This document shows, in pieces, positions 43,745-52,676 of a stretch of DNA of 64,000 bases (position 1 is its first letter; the number at the start of each line of letters is the position of its first letter). A model generated the notes under the pieces. The model made no database searches. It was not told where the DNA came from and saw only the letters and a program-made list of their open reading frames with translations. This DNA comes from Calothrix sp. FI2-JRJ7. Its GTDB lineage: Bacteria; Cyanobacteriota; Cyanobacteriia; Cyanobacteriales; Nostocaceae. The DNA lies in contig JAHHGX010000071.1 in NCBI GenBank assembly GCA_019359675.1, forward strand, positions 124,001-188,000, given 5' to 3'. Position numbers and translations under genes: made by a program.

Positions 43745-44338
43745 ATGCCAAGTGAAGTAAAATCAGTTTCTGGTCGCGCTATTCCTTTAGTAGGTAATGA
43801 CATCGACACCGACCGTATTATTCCTGCGCGCTTTTTACGTTGTGTTACCTTTGACGGGTTAGGTGCCCATGCTTTTGAAGATGACCGTATTGCCCTCAAA
43901 GGTCAACATCCTTTCGACCAACCGCAATATCAAGGCGCCAATATTTTAGTAGTCAACCGTAACTTTGGCTGTGGTTCATCGCGCGAACACGCACCGCAAG
44001 CTTTAGCAAAATGGGGTATTACTGCGGTAGTTGGTGAAAGCTTTGCCGAAATATTCTTCGGCAATTGCGTAGCTATGGGAGTCCCTTGTTTAACAGCCGA
44101 TAGCGAAACTGTAAAACAAATCCAAGACCTAGTTAGCGCAAACCCAGAAATATCAGTAACAGTAAATCTAGAAACAATGCAAGTTCAATGTAATGACTTT
44201 ACAGGCGCCGTCTCAATAAATGAAGGAGCAAGGAACATGTTTGTCTCTGGTTCCTGGGACGCATGTGGACAACTAGTAGCGCAAGCAGAACAAGTCAGAG
44301 CCACCGCAGCAAAATTACCCTACATAGCTTGGAAGTAA
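43745..44338 (+). CDS. leuD: 3-isopropylmalate dehydratase small subunit
   Basis: Swivel subunit of isopropylmalate isomerase. Seen: 197 residues from the ATG at 43745 ([15 protein letters not shown]): [14 protein letters not shown] near residue 18, [19 protein letters not shown] (Ser and Arg for substrate) and [13 protein letters not shown]. The frame also runs upstream through the tandem repeat to an ATG at 43700, which I regard as chance. Ends two bases before a family A repeat. Confidence 0.94.
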   Translation: MPSEVKSVSGRAIPLVGNDIDTDRIIPARFLRCVTFDGLGAHAFEDDRIALKGQHPFDQPQYQGANILVVNRNFGCGSSREHAPQALAKWGITAVVGESFAEIFFGNCVAMGVPCLTADSETVKQIQDLVSANPEISVTVNLETMQVQCNDFTGAVSINEGARNMFVSGSWDACGQLVAQAEQVRATAAKLPYIAWK

Positions 44339-44339
44339 A

Positions 44340-44406
44340 GTAGGGTGCGTGATGCCTACAACAAATCATCAACAAACATTACAATCCTCAAGCATCACGC
44401 ACCATC
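44340..44406. repeat. Palindromic repeat family A, copy 5 (67 bp)
   Basis: GTAGGGTGCGTGATGC and GCATCACGCACCATC enclose the core; starts directly after leuD. Confidence 0.85.
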
Positions 44407-44431
44407 TAACATATAAAACCACCAAATTACC

Positions 44432-44729
44432 ATGATTGAAGCAAATCGTCCTTTTACTCCAGATTGGGTATCTCCCCCTGGTGATACTATTGCTGACTTT
44501 TTAGAAGAGCGCAATTGGACACAACCACGGGAACGCAGAACACTTGGGTTACACAGTAGAACATATTAATCTACTTATTAATGGTAAGGTGCCTATAAAC
44601 GAAGAAACCGCCTTGAAGCTAGAGCAAGTTTCGGGGAGTACAGCAGCATTTTGGCTTAATCGTGAAGCTCAGTATCGCAACAACCTTGCTCGAATAGAAG
44701 AAAACCGTTTGCAGGACAAAATCGCTTAG
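44432..44729 (+). pseudogene. higA: HigA-family antitoxin, frameshifted
   Basis: Seen: the ATG at 44432 reads MIEANRPFTPDWVSPPGDTI and ADFLEERNWTQ, the exact opening of HigA/VapI-type antitoxins. It then loses frame inside the helix-turn-helix near 44525-44540; the next frame resumes with LGYTVEHINLLINGKVPINE and TALKLEQVSGSTAAFWLNRE to a TAG at 44729. A one-base indel is enough to explain it. The product would also be short at the C-terminus. No toxin gene is visible beside it. Confidence 0.78.
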
Positions 44730-45090
44730 TAATTACAAGTTAAACAGTGCCAAAGGCTACATTGGGTTTGCTTAAAGGCACTTTCAATGATAATATATAC
44801 ATAGTTACAAAACTTTTGCGGCGCAGAACAAAGTTTGTCAAGGTGCTTTTACAAAGATTTATAAATAGAAAAATATTCAAAATTTGATTGTGGGGTGTCG
44901 TGAGCCACCCTAAATTTCAAATGGGCAGGGATGGTGATTTTACATTGCGGGAAAATTATTAATTTTTATAACCTCCTGATAGTACTGCATAAAATTACGT
45001 TGATTGCTCCTATAAGATATTAGAAAACGATTTATGTTGACCTCGGATTACCGATTCCCACTTTAATTATAATAATTTAAGGGTAAAAAA
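44730..45090. other. Intergenic region
   Basis: About 360 AT-rich bases. A hairpin-like pair AGTGCC/GGCACT (about 44746-44785) follows the higA relic. Upstream of 45091 there is TTGACC at about 45038 and TTTAAT 19 bases later, a weak promoter candidate. No gene seen. Confidence 0.35.
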
Positions 45091-45546
45091 ATGTCTTGTG
45101 ATGCACTCAAAGCAATTTATACTATACAATTAGATTTACTAGCAGAGGCTGCTAAGATTGCGGCTTTGGTTTTACCTGATACTGAGTACAAGTTATTGTA
45201 TCGGCAGGCTAGCTGTTTCGATGCTGCTTTTATTTTCCCAAAAAATCAATATCATTTGTTAGGTCAAAAAATTGGTAGCAATAACTTATCTATAACTTTC
45301 AAAAAAGAAAAACATATTGGCAAGAATGTCAACTTCAGTGTGTGCTTTTTCCCAAAAATTAATACTATGACTTTATCCGGGTACTATTCTGAAGGAATGG
45401 CTCACCTTATTTATACGCCATTTAATAATCATTACTGGTTAAATGGGAAAGGGTATAAAATTACTACTCCTGATTGTGTTGGAGAAAAATTTGAGTTGTT
45501 GGCGCCGAAGTTTTATACTTTTTTTGAAGAATTTTTTCTAGACTAA
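45091..45546 (+). CDS. Hypothetical protein, 151 residues
   Basis: Seen: a soluble protein without signal or membrane segments. An N-terminal helix (ALKAIYTIQLDLLAEAAKIA) is followed by an alternation of short strands rich in aromatic residues (FKKEKHIGKNVNFSVCF, YYSEGMAHLIYTPFNNHYW) and an acidic-aromatic end. No family recognised. The codon pattern and position between a relic and the pentapeptide gene do not reveal a function. A GGG lies nine bases before the ATG, a weak ribosome site. Confidence 0.6.
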   Translation: MSCDALKAIYTIQLDLLAEAAKIAALVLPDTEYKLLYRQASCFDAAFIFPKNQYHLLGQKIGSNNLSITFKKEKHIGKNVNFSVCFFPKINTMTLSGYYSEGMAHLIYTPFNNHYWLNGKGYKITTPDCVGEKFELLAPKFYTFFEEFFLD

Positions 45547-45556
45547 GTAGCGTGCA

Positions 45557-45590
45557 TTGGTGCGTGATGCTTTATTGTATTACGCACCCA
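45557..45590. repeat. Short family A repeat, copy 6
   Basis: TTGGTGCGTGATGC and ATTACGCACCCA with only eight bases between them; an internally deleted copy of the 67-bp element. Confidence 0.7.
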
Positions 45591-45608
45591 ATATTCTAAG
45601 TATCTATT

Positions 45609-46085
45609 ATGACAAGTAATACAGCATCATATTTATATCAAGCAGCAACTGAATTTCTGGAACAGGATGCTCAACAGCGTTTACATATACTTAAGCAATA
45701 TGGAATCGCACGCTATACGTTTTTGCTACAAATGCGTTTGAATGAAGCTAATATAATTTGTGTAACGAGATATTTACAAAATGCTAGAGGATTAAAGTTT
45801 CCAAATTTGATAGGAGCAGATTTATCTGGTTTAATTTTGGATGGAGTTAATTTGATTCGCGGTAATTTGTCTGGCGCCAATTTAAGCAATACTAGTTTAG
45901 TCAAAGCTGACATGATATTTGTTAATTTTACTGGTGCCGATTTACGTAACGCTAATTTATCGGGCGCCACGCTTAATGAAACAATATGGCAAGATACATT
46001 AGTTACAGGATGCCAGCTTGATAATACTATTGGTTTGACACAGGCACAACGTCAAGGTTTGCTATCGTTGGGCGCCAAATTTTAA
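45609..46085 (+). CDS. Pentapeptide repeat protein
   Basis: Seen: 158 residues. A helical N-terminal part (about residues 1-60) precedes about ten A(D/N)LxX units: LIGADLSGLILDGVNLIRGN, then LSGANLSNTSLVKADM and GADLRNANLSGATLNE. Ends with a short TQAQRQGLLSLGAKF segment common in cyanobacterial members. Family knowledge: right-handed quadrilateral beta-helices, abundant in cyanobacteria, of mostly unknown role. No signal peptide. Confidence 0.88.
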   Translation: MTSNTASYLYQAATEFLEQDAQQRLHILKQYGIARYTFLLQMRLNEANIICVTRYLQNARGLKFPNLIGADLSGLILDGVNLIRGNLSGANLSNTSLVKADMIFVNFTGADLRNANLSGATLNETIWQDTLVTGCQLDNTIGLTQAQRQGLLSLGAKF

Positions 46086-46087
46086 CC

Positions 46088-46119
46088 GTAGGTTGGGTGG
46101 AGGAACGCAACCCAACGTA
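46088..46119. repeat. Palindromic repeat family D, copy
   Basis: GTAGGTTGGGT and ACCCAACGTA with core GGAGGAACGCA right after the pentapeptide gene. Confidence 0.65.
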
Positions 46120-46218
46120 TAATCTTGCCAAATTCAGCAATTACCACGACTATACATAATTTAAATATAGGTCAAAATAGAAGAAGGTAATTCCTCTATT
46201 AATAAAATTGTTTCAAAT

Positions 46219-46947
46219 ATGAGTAGTAGCAGCAACTTCCGCGAAGCTATTAACCAGGCAAAAAATCAAGCCCTGGTCGGTCCAAACGTAATTGCTAACG
46301 CCCTTCCTTTTGTGGGTGGGGGTCTTGTATTGACAGCTGTTGGCACATATGGCGGTTTGTATATACGCCAAAATAACCCAAGTATCTTCTTTCCTACGTT
46401 TATTGCGGCGTTTGTTCTAGAACTCATACTTTTCTTTGTTGCCCAGAACGTTGCAGAGAAAGGTAACAACAAAGTAGCGCTACCCTTACTAGCAACCTAT
46501 AGCCTTTTATCTGGCTATACGCTGAGTGGCATTGTCGCTGTAGCTTTGGGTACAAGGGGCGTAGGGATTGCAGGAATTGGGTTTGCAGCACTTGGTTGTG
46601 GAGTCACCTTTATTGGCGCCCGTCAAATTGGCTCTAACATGAGTGAATCTGATGGAATGGCGTTAAGTAAAACAATCAGCTTGGGGTTAATTGCTTTACT
46701 TGTAGTAATGCTAACCCAAGTTGTTTTCCGTATGTTTGGTGTGTATACACCAGGTTGGTTAGAAATTGGTATTTCGGGTATAGGAGTATTTTTGTTTGCA
46801 GGAGCAGCTGTAGTTGACTTCTACATTTTACCGCGCGCTTACCGTGATAATCAATATTTAAGTGCTGCGCTGTCAATGTACCTAACCTACATCAACTTGT
46901 TCATTTTTATCTTACGCTTACTAATTGCGCTAAATAGCCGCGATTAA
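46219..46947 (+). CDS. Bax inhibitor-1/YccA-like membrane protein
   Basis: Seen: 242 residues with about seven hydrophobic helices, e.g. ALPFVGGGLVLTAVGTYGGL, FPTFIAAFVLELILFFVAQN, LLATYSLLSGYTLSGIVAVA, GIAGIGFAALGCGVTFIGAR and the final YLTYINLFIFILRLLIAL. The order fits the TMBIM/Bax-inhibitor-1 group, whose bacterial member BsYetJ is a pH-dependent calcium leak channel. The C-terminal helix ends in LNSRD. Followed by a strong terminator at 46976. Single gene. Confidence 0.87.
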   Translation: MSSSSNFREAINQAKNQALVGPNVIANALPFVGGGLVLTAVGTYGGLYIRQNNPSIFFPTFIAAFVLELILFFVAQNVAEKGNNKVALPLLATYSLLSGYTLSGIVAVALGTRGVGIAGIGFAALGCGVTFIGARQIGSNMSESDGMALSKTISLGLIALLVVMLTQVVFRMFGVYTPGWLEIGISGIGVFLFAGAAVVDFYILPRAYRDNQYLSAALSMYLTYINLFIFILRLLIALNSRD

Positions 46948-46975
46948 TCTCTGACGGGATATTATTTAATATTTT

Positions 46976-47001
46976 ACCGTGGTATTATGCCACGGTTTTT
47001 T
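46976..47001 (+). terminator. Strong intrinsic terminator
   Basis: ACCGTGG-TATTATG-CCACGGT followed by T5-6, 29 bases after the Bax-inhibitor-like gene. Confidence 0.9.
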
Positions 47002-47108
47002 ATTATGTAATGGGCGCCTTGATTGACGCAAATAAATATTCAATTTTGTCCAGATTTGTGAAATTACATAGCGAATATAAATTTCAGATGCACCCTGATT
47101 AACAGTTG

Positions 47109-47137
47109 CCTCAGTCTACTATAGACTGAGGTTTTTT
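47109..47137 (+). terminator. Second strong terminator without a gene
   Basis: CCTCAGTCTA-CTA-TAGACTGAGG with ten pairs, three-base loop and T6. No reading frame lies between it and the terminator at 46976, so a small RNA of at most about 105 bases could end here. Confidence 0.88.
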
Positions 47138-47543
47138 ATTATTAAAATATAAAACTGTCATTCTGAGCGCAGCGAAGAATCTAATGTTTAGTTATATATT
47201 CAGAGACTTAACTGCATTTGTCTTCTAAATCTCGCATATATTCCTTCAACACGCCCAAATTTTACCAGCTACAGAAGCATCTGATAATTTAAGTCTTTTT
47301 TTATTGTAGGTAATTGGAATGAGTCCATGTAAAAGATATATCTGATGACAATATATCTTCTTCCAAAATTTACCGAATTATTGCAGTATAATTACTTAAA
47401 TTTAAAGTTATTGCTGTTTATTTTTATATTAATTCTAGAGGTAGGCACCAATTCTAAGCTCTCTTCTCTGTGCGCTCTGCGTCTCTGTGGTAAATATAAT
47501 AAGAACGGGTTATAACTTTACTTTTAAAAAATTAAAATCTTTG

Positions 47544-47641
47544 AGATGCTACCCTGCGGGAAAACTGCGTTAACGTACCTCAGCATGACAGTTAAGATGC
47601 TACCCTGCGGGAAAACTGCGTTAACGTACCTCAGCATGACA
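47544..47641. repeat. 51-bp tandem repeat, two units
   Basis: AGATGCTACCCTGCGGGAAA begins each unit and CTCAGCATGACA ends it; the two copies are almost identical, with period 51. It belongs to family E. Confidence 0.85.
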
Positions 47642-47678
47642 ATTTATAATTTCTCTTACTTTTAAGATATTTTCTTAG

Positions 47679-47697
47679 CCCCCCGAAATTCGGGGGG
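47679..47697. repeat. CCCCCCG/CGGGGGG palindrome
   Basis: A 19-base palindrome followed by TTGGGGGG, just past the end of the minus-strand decarboxylase gene. Its G-rich continuation and lack of T-run argue against a simple terminator on that strand. Confidence 0.6.
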
Positions 47698-47710
47698 TTG
47701 GGGGGATTAA

Positions 47711-49363
47711 TTAGACTTTACAGGTTAAGTCGCCGGCTTTTTGGGAGAAGCGGGCGTTTTCGCGGTAGTCTACTGGGCAGTCTATGACTGCGGGTACGTC
47801 TTGGGCTAGTGCTTCTTTGAGGACGGGTATGAAGTCGGTTGCGGATGTTACTCTGTAGCCTTTTAGACCCATGCTTTCGGCGAATTTTACGAAGTCGGGG
47901 TTGCCGAAGTGGACGAAGGATGAGCGACCTTTACCGAAGTGGTTTTCTTGTTTCCATTCGATTAGTCCGTAACCTCCGTCGTTGAATATTAAGGTTACAA
48001 ATGGTGTGCCTACTCGCAGTGCGGTTTCTAGTTCTTGACAGTTCATCATGAACCCTCCGTCTCCTGTGGCTGCGATGACTTTACGGTTGGGATGTACTAG
48101 TTTGGCTGCTACGGCGCCTGGTATGGCTATACCCATTGCTGCGAAGCCGTTGGATATTATACAGGTGTTGGGACTGTGGGCATGATAGTGACGGGCTATC
48201 CACATTTTGTGGGCGCCTACGTCTGATATTACGATGTCTTCTGGCCCCATTACTTGGCGCATATCGTAGATTAATTTTTGGGGTTTTATTGGGAAACCGT
48301 CATCGGAAGCATATTGTTCGTAGTCTTCGCGGATGTTGTCGCGTAGGGTAAGGGAGTAGGGTTTTGGTTTGCCGTGTCTGTCGGCTACTTTTAATATTTC
48401 GTTTAATGAGTCTGATATGTCACCGACTACTTCAACTGTTGGTATATAGCTGCTGTCAATTTCTGCTGAGTTGGCGCCGATATGTATAATGGGTATTTTG
48501 CCGTCGGGGTTCCATTTTTTAGGCGAAAATTCTATGAGGTCGTAACCTATACAAATTACTAGGTCGGTGTTATCAAAACCGCAGCTAACGAAATCACGTT
48601 GTTGTAACCCAACTGCCCATAATGCTAAAGGGTGAGTGTAAGGAATTACACCTTTACCCATAAATGTATTGGCTGTAGGAATATTTAGTTGAGTAGCAAA
48701 TTGAGTGACTGCATCACTCGCTAAGGCGCGAATTGCTCCGTTTCCTACTAAAATAATTGGGTTAACTGCTTGAGAAATAGCAGCTGCGGCTGCACGGATA
48801 CTAGCAAAAGATGCAAAGGTTTTGTCAGGTTTGTCGATGCGTAAAGGTTGACCATCTACTGGCATCGCGGCAATGTTTTCGGGTAAGTCGATATGCACTG
48901 CACCAGGTTTTTCGCTTTGCGATTTTTTGAAGGCTTTACGTACTAATTCGGGTGTGATGCTTGGTCGAACTATTTGTTTACTCCATTTAGTCACTGGGGC
49001 AAACATTGCTACTAAGTCTAAGTACTGGTGCGATTCTATATGCATTCTGTCAGTACCAACTTGTCCGGTTATTGCTACTAGCGGCGCCCCATCTAAGTTA
49101 GCATCGGCAACACCTGTCATTAAGTTGGTTGCACCTGGGCCTAGTGTAGAAAGACACACACCTGCTTTCCCGGTTAGGCGCCCGTATACGTCAGCCATGA
49201 ACGCTGCACCTTGTTCATGACGGGTAGTAATGAATTGAATCGAGGAATTTTTAAGTGCTTCGAGTACGTGTAAATTTTCCTCTCCAGGAAGACCGAATAC
49301 GTACTGTACGCCTTCGTTTTCCAAGCATTTTACTAATAATTCTGCTGTATTCATTGTATTCAT
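47711..49363 (-). CDS. 2-oxoglutarate decarboxylase (acetolactate-synthase-like TPP enzyme)
   Basis: Seen: 550 residues of the thiamine-diphosphate fold: VFGLPGEENLHVLEAL with the catalytic Glu region RHEQGAAFMADVYGRLTG, a middle domain (NPIILVGNGAIRALA), and the C-terminal GDGGFMMNCQELETALRVG to NDGGYG metal-TPP motif. Database labels are usually acetolactate synthase. Family and context knowledge: the cyanobacterial enzyme paired with succinic semialdehyde dehydrogenase decarboxylates 2-oxoglutarate to succinic semialdehyde. The SSADH gene lies directly upstream on the same strand, 23 bases away, supporting this role. I use the ATG at 49363; a second ATG lies three codons later, and the open frame reaches back into SSADH. 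Confidence 0.85.
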   Translation of the reverse strand: MNTMNTAELLVKCLENEGVQYVFGLPGEENLHVLEALKNSSIQFITTRHEQGAAFMADVYGRLTGKAGVCLSTLGPGATNLMTGVADANLDGAPLVAITGQVGTDRMHIESHQYLDLVAMFAPVTKWSKQIVRPSITPELVRKAFKKSQSEKPGAVHIDLPENIAAMPVDGQPLRIDKPDKTFASFASIRAAAAAISQAVNPIILVGNGAIRALASDAVTQFATQLNIPTANTFMGKGVIPYTHPLALWAVGLQQRDFVSCGFDNTDLVICIGYDLIEFSPKKWNPDGKIPIIHIGANSAEIDSSYIPTVEVVGDISDSLNEILKVADRHGKPKPYSLTLRDNIREDYEQYASDDGFPIKPQKLIYDMRQVMGPEDIVISDVGAHKMWIARHYHAHSPNTCIISNGFAAMGIAIPGAVAAKLVHPNRKVIAATGDGGFMMNCQELETALRVGTPFVTLIFNDGGYGLIEWKQENHFGKGRSSFVHFGNPDFVKFAESMGLKGYRVTSATDFIPVLKEALAQDVPAVIDCPVDYRENARFSQKAGDLTCKV

Positions 49364-49386
49364 AATGTACTGCCCCTGTTCTCTAA

Positions 49387-50751
49387 TTATTTCTGCCACA
49401 CTGTTTTAACATTTACAAACTCATGTATACCCTGGATACTTAGTTCGCGACCGTAACCAGAACGTTTAATGCCCCCGAAAGGTAAGCGGGGGTCTGATTT
49501 TACCATGCCGTTTATAAATACTGAACCTGCTTCGATTTCGTTAATGAAGCGTTTTTGCTCGCTTTCATCGTTACTCCAAGCACTGGCGCCTAAGCCAAAG
49601 GGTATATCATTGGCAAGTTCAATAGCTGCGTCGATATCTTTGACTCGAAACAACATTGCCACTGGCCCGAAGAATTCTTCTTTAGCAATGGGGTTTTCTT
49701 TAGAAATTTTTAAGATTGTTGGTGGATAAAAGTTGCCAGGACGATCGTCTATAGGATTACCCCCTGTTAATACTTTTGCTCCATTGTTGACGGCAGCTTT
49801 GACTTGCGAGTCTATATCTTGAAGGATATTGGGTGTCGCGAGTGGGCCGATGTCGGTGTCGGTTGACATGGGGTCGCCGATTTTTAAAGCCTGAAATTTT
49901 TGTAGGAGTAATTTTTCAAATTCCAGTGCTATTGTTTCAGTGACTATAAATCGTTTGGCTGCGATGCATGATTGTCCATTGTTCAACATGCGCGCGCTTG
50001 TGGCTGTTGTTGCTGCTAGCTCTAGGTCTGCACTCTCCATTACTATAAATGGGTCGCTTCCACCTAGTTCTAATACGACTTTTTTAATTTGTTGCCCTGC
50101 TGCTGCTGCTAGTGAGGCGCCTGCTGGCTCGCTACCTGTTAGGGTTGCGGCTTTTACGCGGTCGTCGGTTATAATGTCGGCGACTTTGTTGGCGCCGATG
50201 AGGAAAGTTTGAAATACACCTGCCTCAAAGCCTGCTTTTTGGAAAATTTCTTCGATGGCTATTGCACACTGAGGTACGTTCGAGGCATGTTTTAATATAC
50301 CAACATTGCCTGCCATTAAAGCTGGCGCCGCAAAGCGAAAGACTTGCCAAAACGGGAAATTCCACGGCATTACAGCAAGAATAATACCTAATGGTTGGTA
50401 GCGAATAAAACTAGCGCTTGCATCTGTTTCTACACTTTTATCAGCTAGAAATTGCGGCGCCGTTTCGGCATAATAACGACAAACTAAAGCGCATTTTTCG
50501 ACTTCAGCAATAGCACTTTTATAAGTTTTGCCCATTTCTAAAGTCATCAAAGCTGCAAATTTAGCTTTGTCTTGTTCTAAAATCTCTGCTGAAGAGTTCA
50601 GTAAATGCGAGCGCGTCTCGAAACTTGTGTGACGATATTTCAAAAATACCTGCTGTGCCAAATCTATTTTGGCGCCTATTTCAGTATCATTGAGCGGCTC
50701 GAAAGTCCTGATTAGTTCCCCGGTAGCGGGATTTATAGTGGCTATTGCCAT
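49387..50751 (-). CDS. Succinate-semialdehyde dehydrogenase
   Basis: Oxidises succinic semialdehyde to succinate with NAD(P)+. Seen: aldehyde dehydrogenase of 454 residues from the ATG at 50751, with VMPWNFPFWQ, catalytic Glu228 in VLELGGSDPF, catalytic Cys262 in NNGQSCIAAKRF, and PFGGIKRSGYGRELS near the C-terminus. GGGAGG lies eight bases before this ATG; a GTG three codons earlier is too close to it. Together with the downstream decarboxylase it forms the bypass that replaces 2-oxoglutarate dehydrogenase in cyanobacteria. Likely one transcript. Confidence 0.92.
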   Translation of the reverse strand: MAIATINPATGELIRTFEPLNDTEIGAKIDLAQQVFLKYRHTSFETRSHLLNSSAEILEQDKAKFAALMTLEMGKTYKSAIAEVEKCALVCRYYAETAPQFLADKSVETDASASFIRYQPLGIILAVMPWNFPFWQVFRFAAPALMAGNVGILKHASNVPQCAIAIEEIFQKAGFEAGVFQTFLIGANKVADIITDDRVKAATLTGSEPAGASLAAAAGQQIKKVVLELGGSDPFIVMESADLELAATTATSARMLNNGQSCIAAKRFIVTETIALEFEKLLLQKFQALKIGDPMSTDTDIGPLATPNILQDIDSQVKAAVNNGAKVLTGGNPIDDRPGNFYPPTILKISKENPIAKEEFFGPVAMLFRVKDIDAAIELANDIPFGLGASAWSNDESEQKRFINEIEAGSVFINGMVKSDPRLPFGGIKRSGYGRELSIQGIHEFVNVKTVWQK

Positions 50752-50870
50752 GACAAACACCTCCCGTTAAGTACACCTATAGATAACATTTATTTTTGAC
50801 TTAACCATTATGGTAATGAGCAAAAATTGATTATGTGTAACACTATTATAATTTTAGTGTCTGCCTATAT

Positions 50871-50931
50871 AAACCGGGTTTTTTTATTAGATTGCAATAA
50901 AAATGACAATTTTGCTTAAAAACCCCGTTTA
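50871..50931. repeat. Repeat family B, copy 3
   Basis: AAACCGGGTTTTT and AAAAACCCCGTTT flank TTGCAATAAAAATGACAATT. Lies upstream of SSADH, downstream of the cyclase gene. Confidence 0.8.
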
Positions 50932-51047
50932 TTGCAATTATTTTAGATTTAAAATTTACAATGTTAATTAGTATATATATTTAAAAACAATCATTTGTAT
51001 ATTTACTTATTCAGTATTTGTACTGATGAAAGTAATGTAATTATAAA

Positions 51048-52676
51048 TTAGTGCATCCTTGTTTGATATACTTTTACTAGGCGGTCAATACCTTTAAAGC
51101 GGTACTCGCCCATTTCGTAAAATGAAGAATTGGAATTAAGAAGTTGGTAAGTTGCTTCACTTATGACGCATTCACCTGGTGGACATACACTTTCTAAACG
51201 TGATGCTAAATTAATTGTTGCTCCTAATGCGGTGTATTCTACCCGTTGCGAACTCCCAACATCACCAACAACGGCTTTACCACTGTTAATTGCTATTCGT
51301 AATTGCAAAGGTTCTTGCCAGAAGTTATTGGCATTTAGATTCTCTAACCTAATTAACATTCCTTGTGCAGCAGCAACCGCACGTTCTGCATGGTCGGGCT
51401 GTAGTTCGGGGGCGCCGAAAAAAGCCATGATACAATCACCTATATATTTATCTAAAGTGCCACCATAGGCAAAAACCTCTTGAAGCATTTCTTCAAATAA
51501 ATTATTGAGCATTTCGGCAATTTGCGTTGGTGTCATCCGTTCGGAAATAGCCGTAAATCCAACAATATCGGCGAATAAAATGCTAATTTCGCTTTCTTTG
51601 GGTGGTAAACGTCCATCGGGTAAAGCACCAACCTCGATTAATTGCTGAACAACTGCTGGTGAATGATATCGTTCTAAACGGTGACGTATTACTTCTTCGC
51701 TTTTGAGTTTTTCTGCTAGCAACCAACGTTGAACGCTCGATGCTACGATATTTGCTAGCGCTGAGAAAAAACTTAACTCTTGCTCACCTTCTGCTTCCCA
51801 ATGGTATGAAGAAAGATGCGCGTCTGCATATAAAACGCCAACTACTTTATTTTCATCCCACAGAGGTACAGCCATTGCGCTGCGTATATCGTTTATTAAT
51901 ATGCTGTGTTCGCTTGCAAATCTTTCGTCGTTTTGGGCATCGGCAATTTGAATCGCTATTTTTTCTTCAAATACTTTTTGGCAAATACTGCGACTTACCC
52001 AACTGCCATCTGCTGAGAGTTTTTTTTCTTTAGCAGAAATTCGTACTGCTGCACTTATTAATTCTAGCTTGCCACAGCCTTTAACGTCGATTAATAGCGC
52101 TAAACGGTCTATACTGTCTAAGTAGCGAAATACAACTTCCTGTACTTGTGCAAAAATTTCTTCTATTGACGCAGCAGCAGAAAGATTTTTCGCGATGTTT
52201 ACTAAATCCTTAAGACGCGCAATTGTTTTGTCTTTGTTACTATCGCTACCTGAGTTTCCTTGTGCTTCTATCCAGCTTTCTCGCAACTGCTTGACGTTTC
52301 GCAATATAGTTCGCTGTTCTCCTGTTTCTGAGAACCCTGGCGCCTGAAGACGATAATCATTATCTTTGAGAAGAACAAGCAGGCTGATGTTGCCCAACCA
52401 TATTACATCGCCATGATAGAATTTTTGTGGCGCCGTAATCATTTTATCATTAACGTGTGTCCCGTTTTTGCTTCCTAAATCCTCAACTGTCCATGTATCG
52501 TCAGGTGCTTTTACTAAACGAGCATGATAGCGAGAAATTCCGCCAAACGGTAAATATAAGTCGCATTCCGGTAGACGACCAATTGTAAACACATCTTGAT
52601 GCACTTCTACCGTTCTATCGGTGTTTCCCTCTTTGAGTCGTAGCTTCAGGTGGGTCATGGGTGACGAAAACTCCAT
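51048..52676 (-). CDS. Class III adenylate cyclase with FHA and GAF domains
   Basis: Makes cyclic AMP from ATP. Seen: N-terminal FHA domain (about residues 22-100) with FTIGRLPECDLYLP, ISRYHARL and DLGSKNGTHVND, which binds phosphothreonine; a GAF domain (about 170-330) with IRSAMAVPLWDENKVVGVLYAD; then the cyclase domain with the metal Asp in SILFADIVGFTAISERMT and KYIGDCIMAFFG, and VEYTALGATINLASRLE. The Lys in DKYIGD and Thr in EYTALG fit ATP rather than GTP. No membrane segment. Start uncertain among ATG 52676 and ATG 52658. The gene is alone. Confidence 0.92.
   Translation of the reverse strand: MEFSSPMTHLKLRLKEGNTDRTVEVHQDVFTIGRLPECDLYLPFGGISRYHARLVKAPDDTWTVEDLGSKNGTHVNDKMITAPQKFYHGDVIWLGNISLLVLLKDNDYRLQAPGFSETGEQRTILRNVKQLRESWIEAQGNSGSDSNKDKTIARLKDLVNIAKNLSAAASIEEIFAQVQEVVFRYLDSIDRLALLIDVKGCGKLELISAAVRISAKEKKLSADGSWVSRSICQKVFEEKIAIQIADAQNDERFASEHSILINDIRSAMAVPLWDENKVVGVLYADAHLSSYHWEAEGEQELSFFSALANIVASSVQRWLLAEKLKSEEVIRHRLERYHSPAVVQQLIEVGALPDGRLPPKESEISILFADIVGFTAISERMTPTQIAEMLNNLFEEMLQEVFAYGGTLDKYIGDCIMAFFGAPELQPDHAERAVAAAQGMLIRLENLNANNFWQEPLQLRIAINSGKAVVGDVGSSQRVEYTALGATINLASRLESVCPPGECVISEATYQLLNSNSSFYEMGEYRFKGIDRLVKVYQTRMH

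Larger units (their letters stand above)
47138..47710. other. Repeat-rich intergenic region
   Basis: Contains a family E piece (47157-47184), the widespread-looking CTCTGTGCGCTCTGCGTCTC element near 47467, a 51-bp tandem (47544-47641) and the palindrome CCCCCCGAAATTCGGGGGG (47679-47697). No gene seen. Confidence 0.55.

Noticed and set aside
47544-47641. Possible CRISPR array
   Set aside because: Only two directly joined units and no unique spacers; no cas genes in the window.
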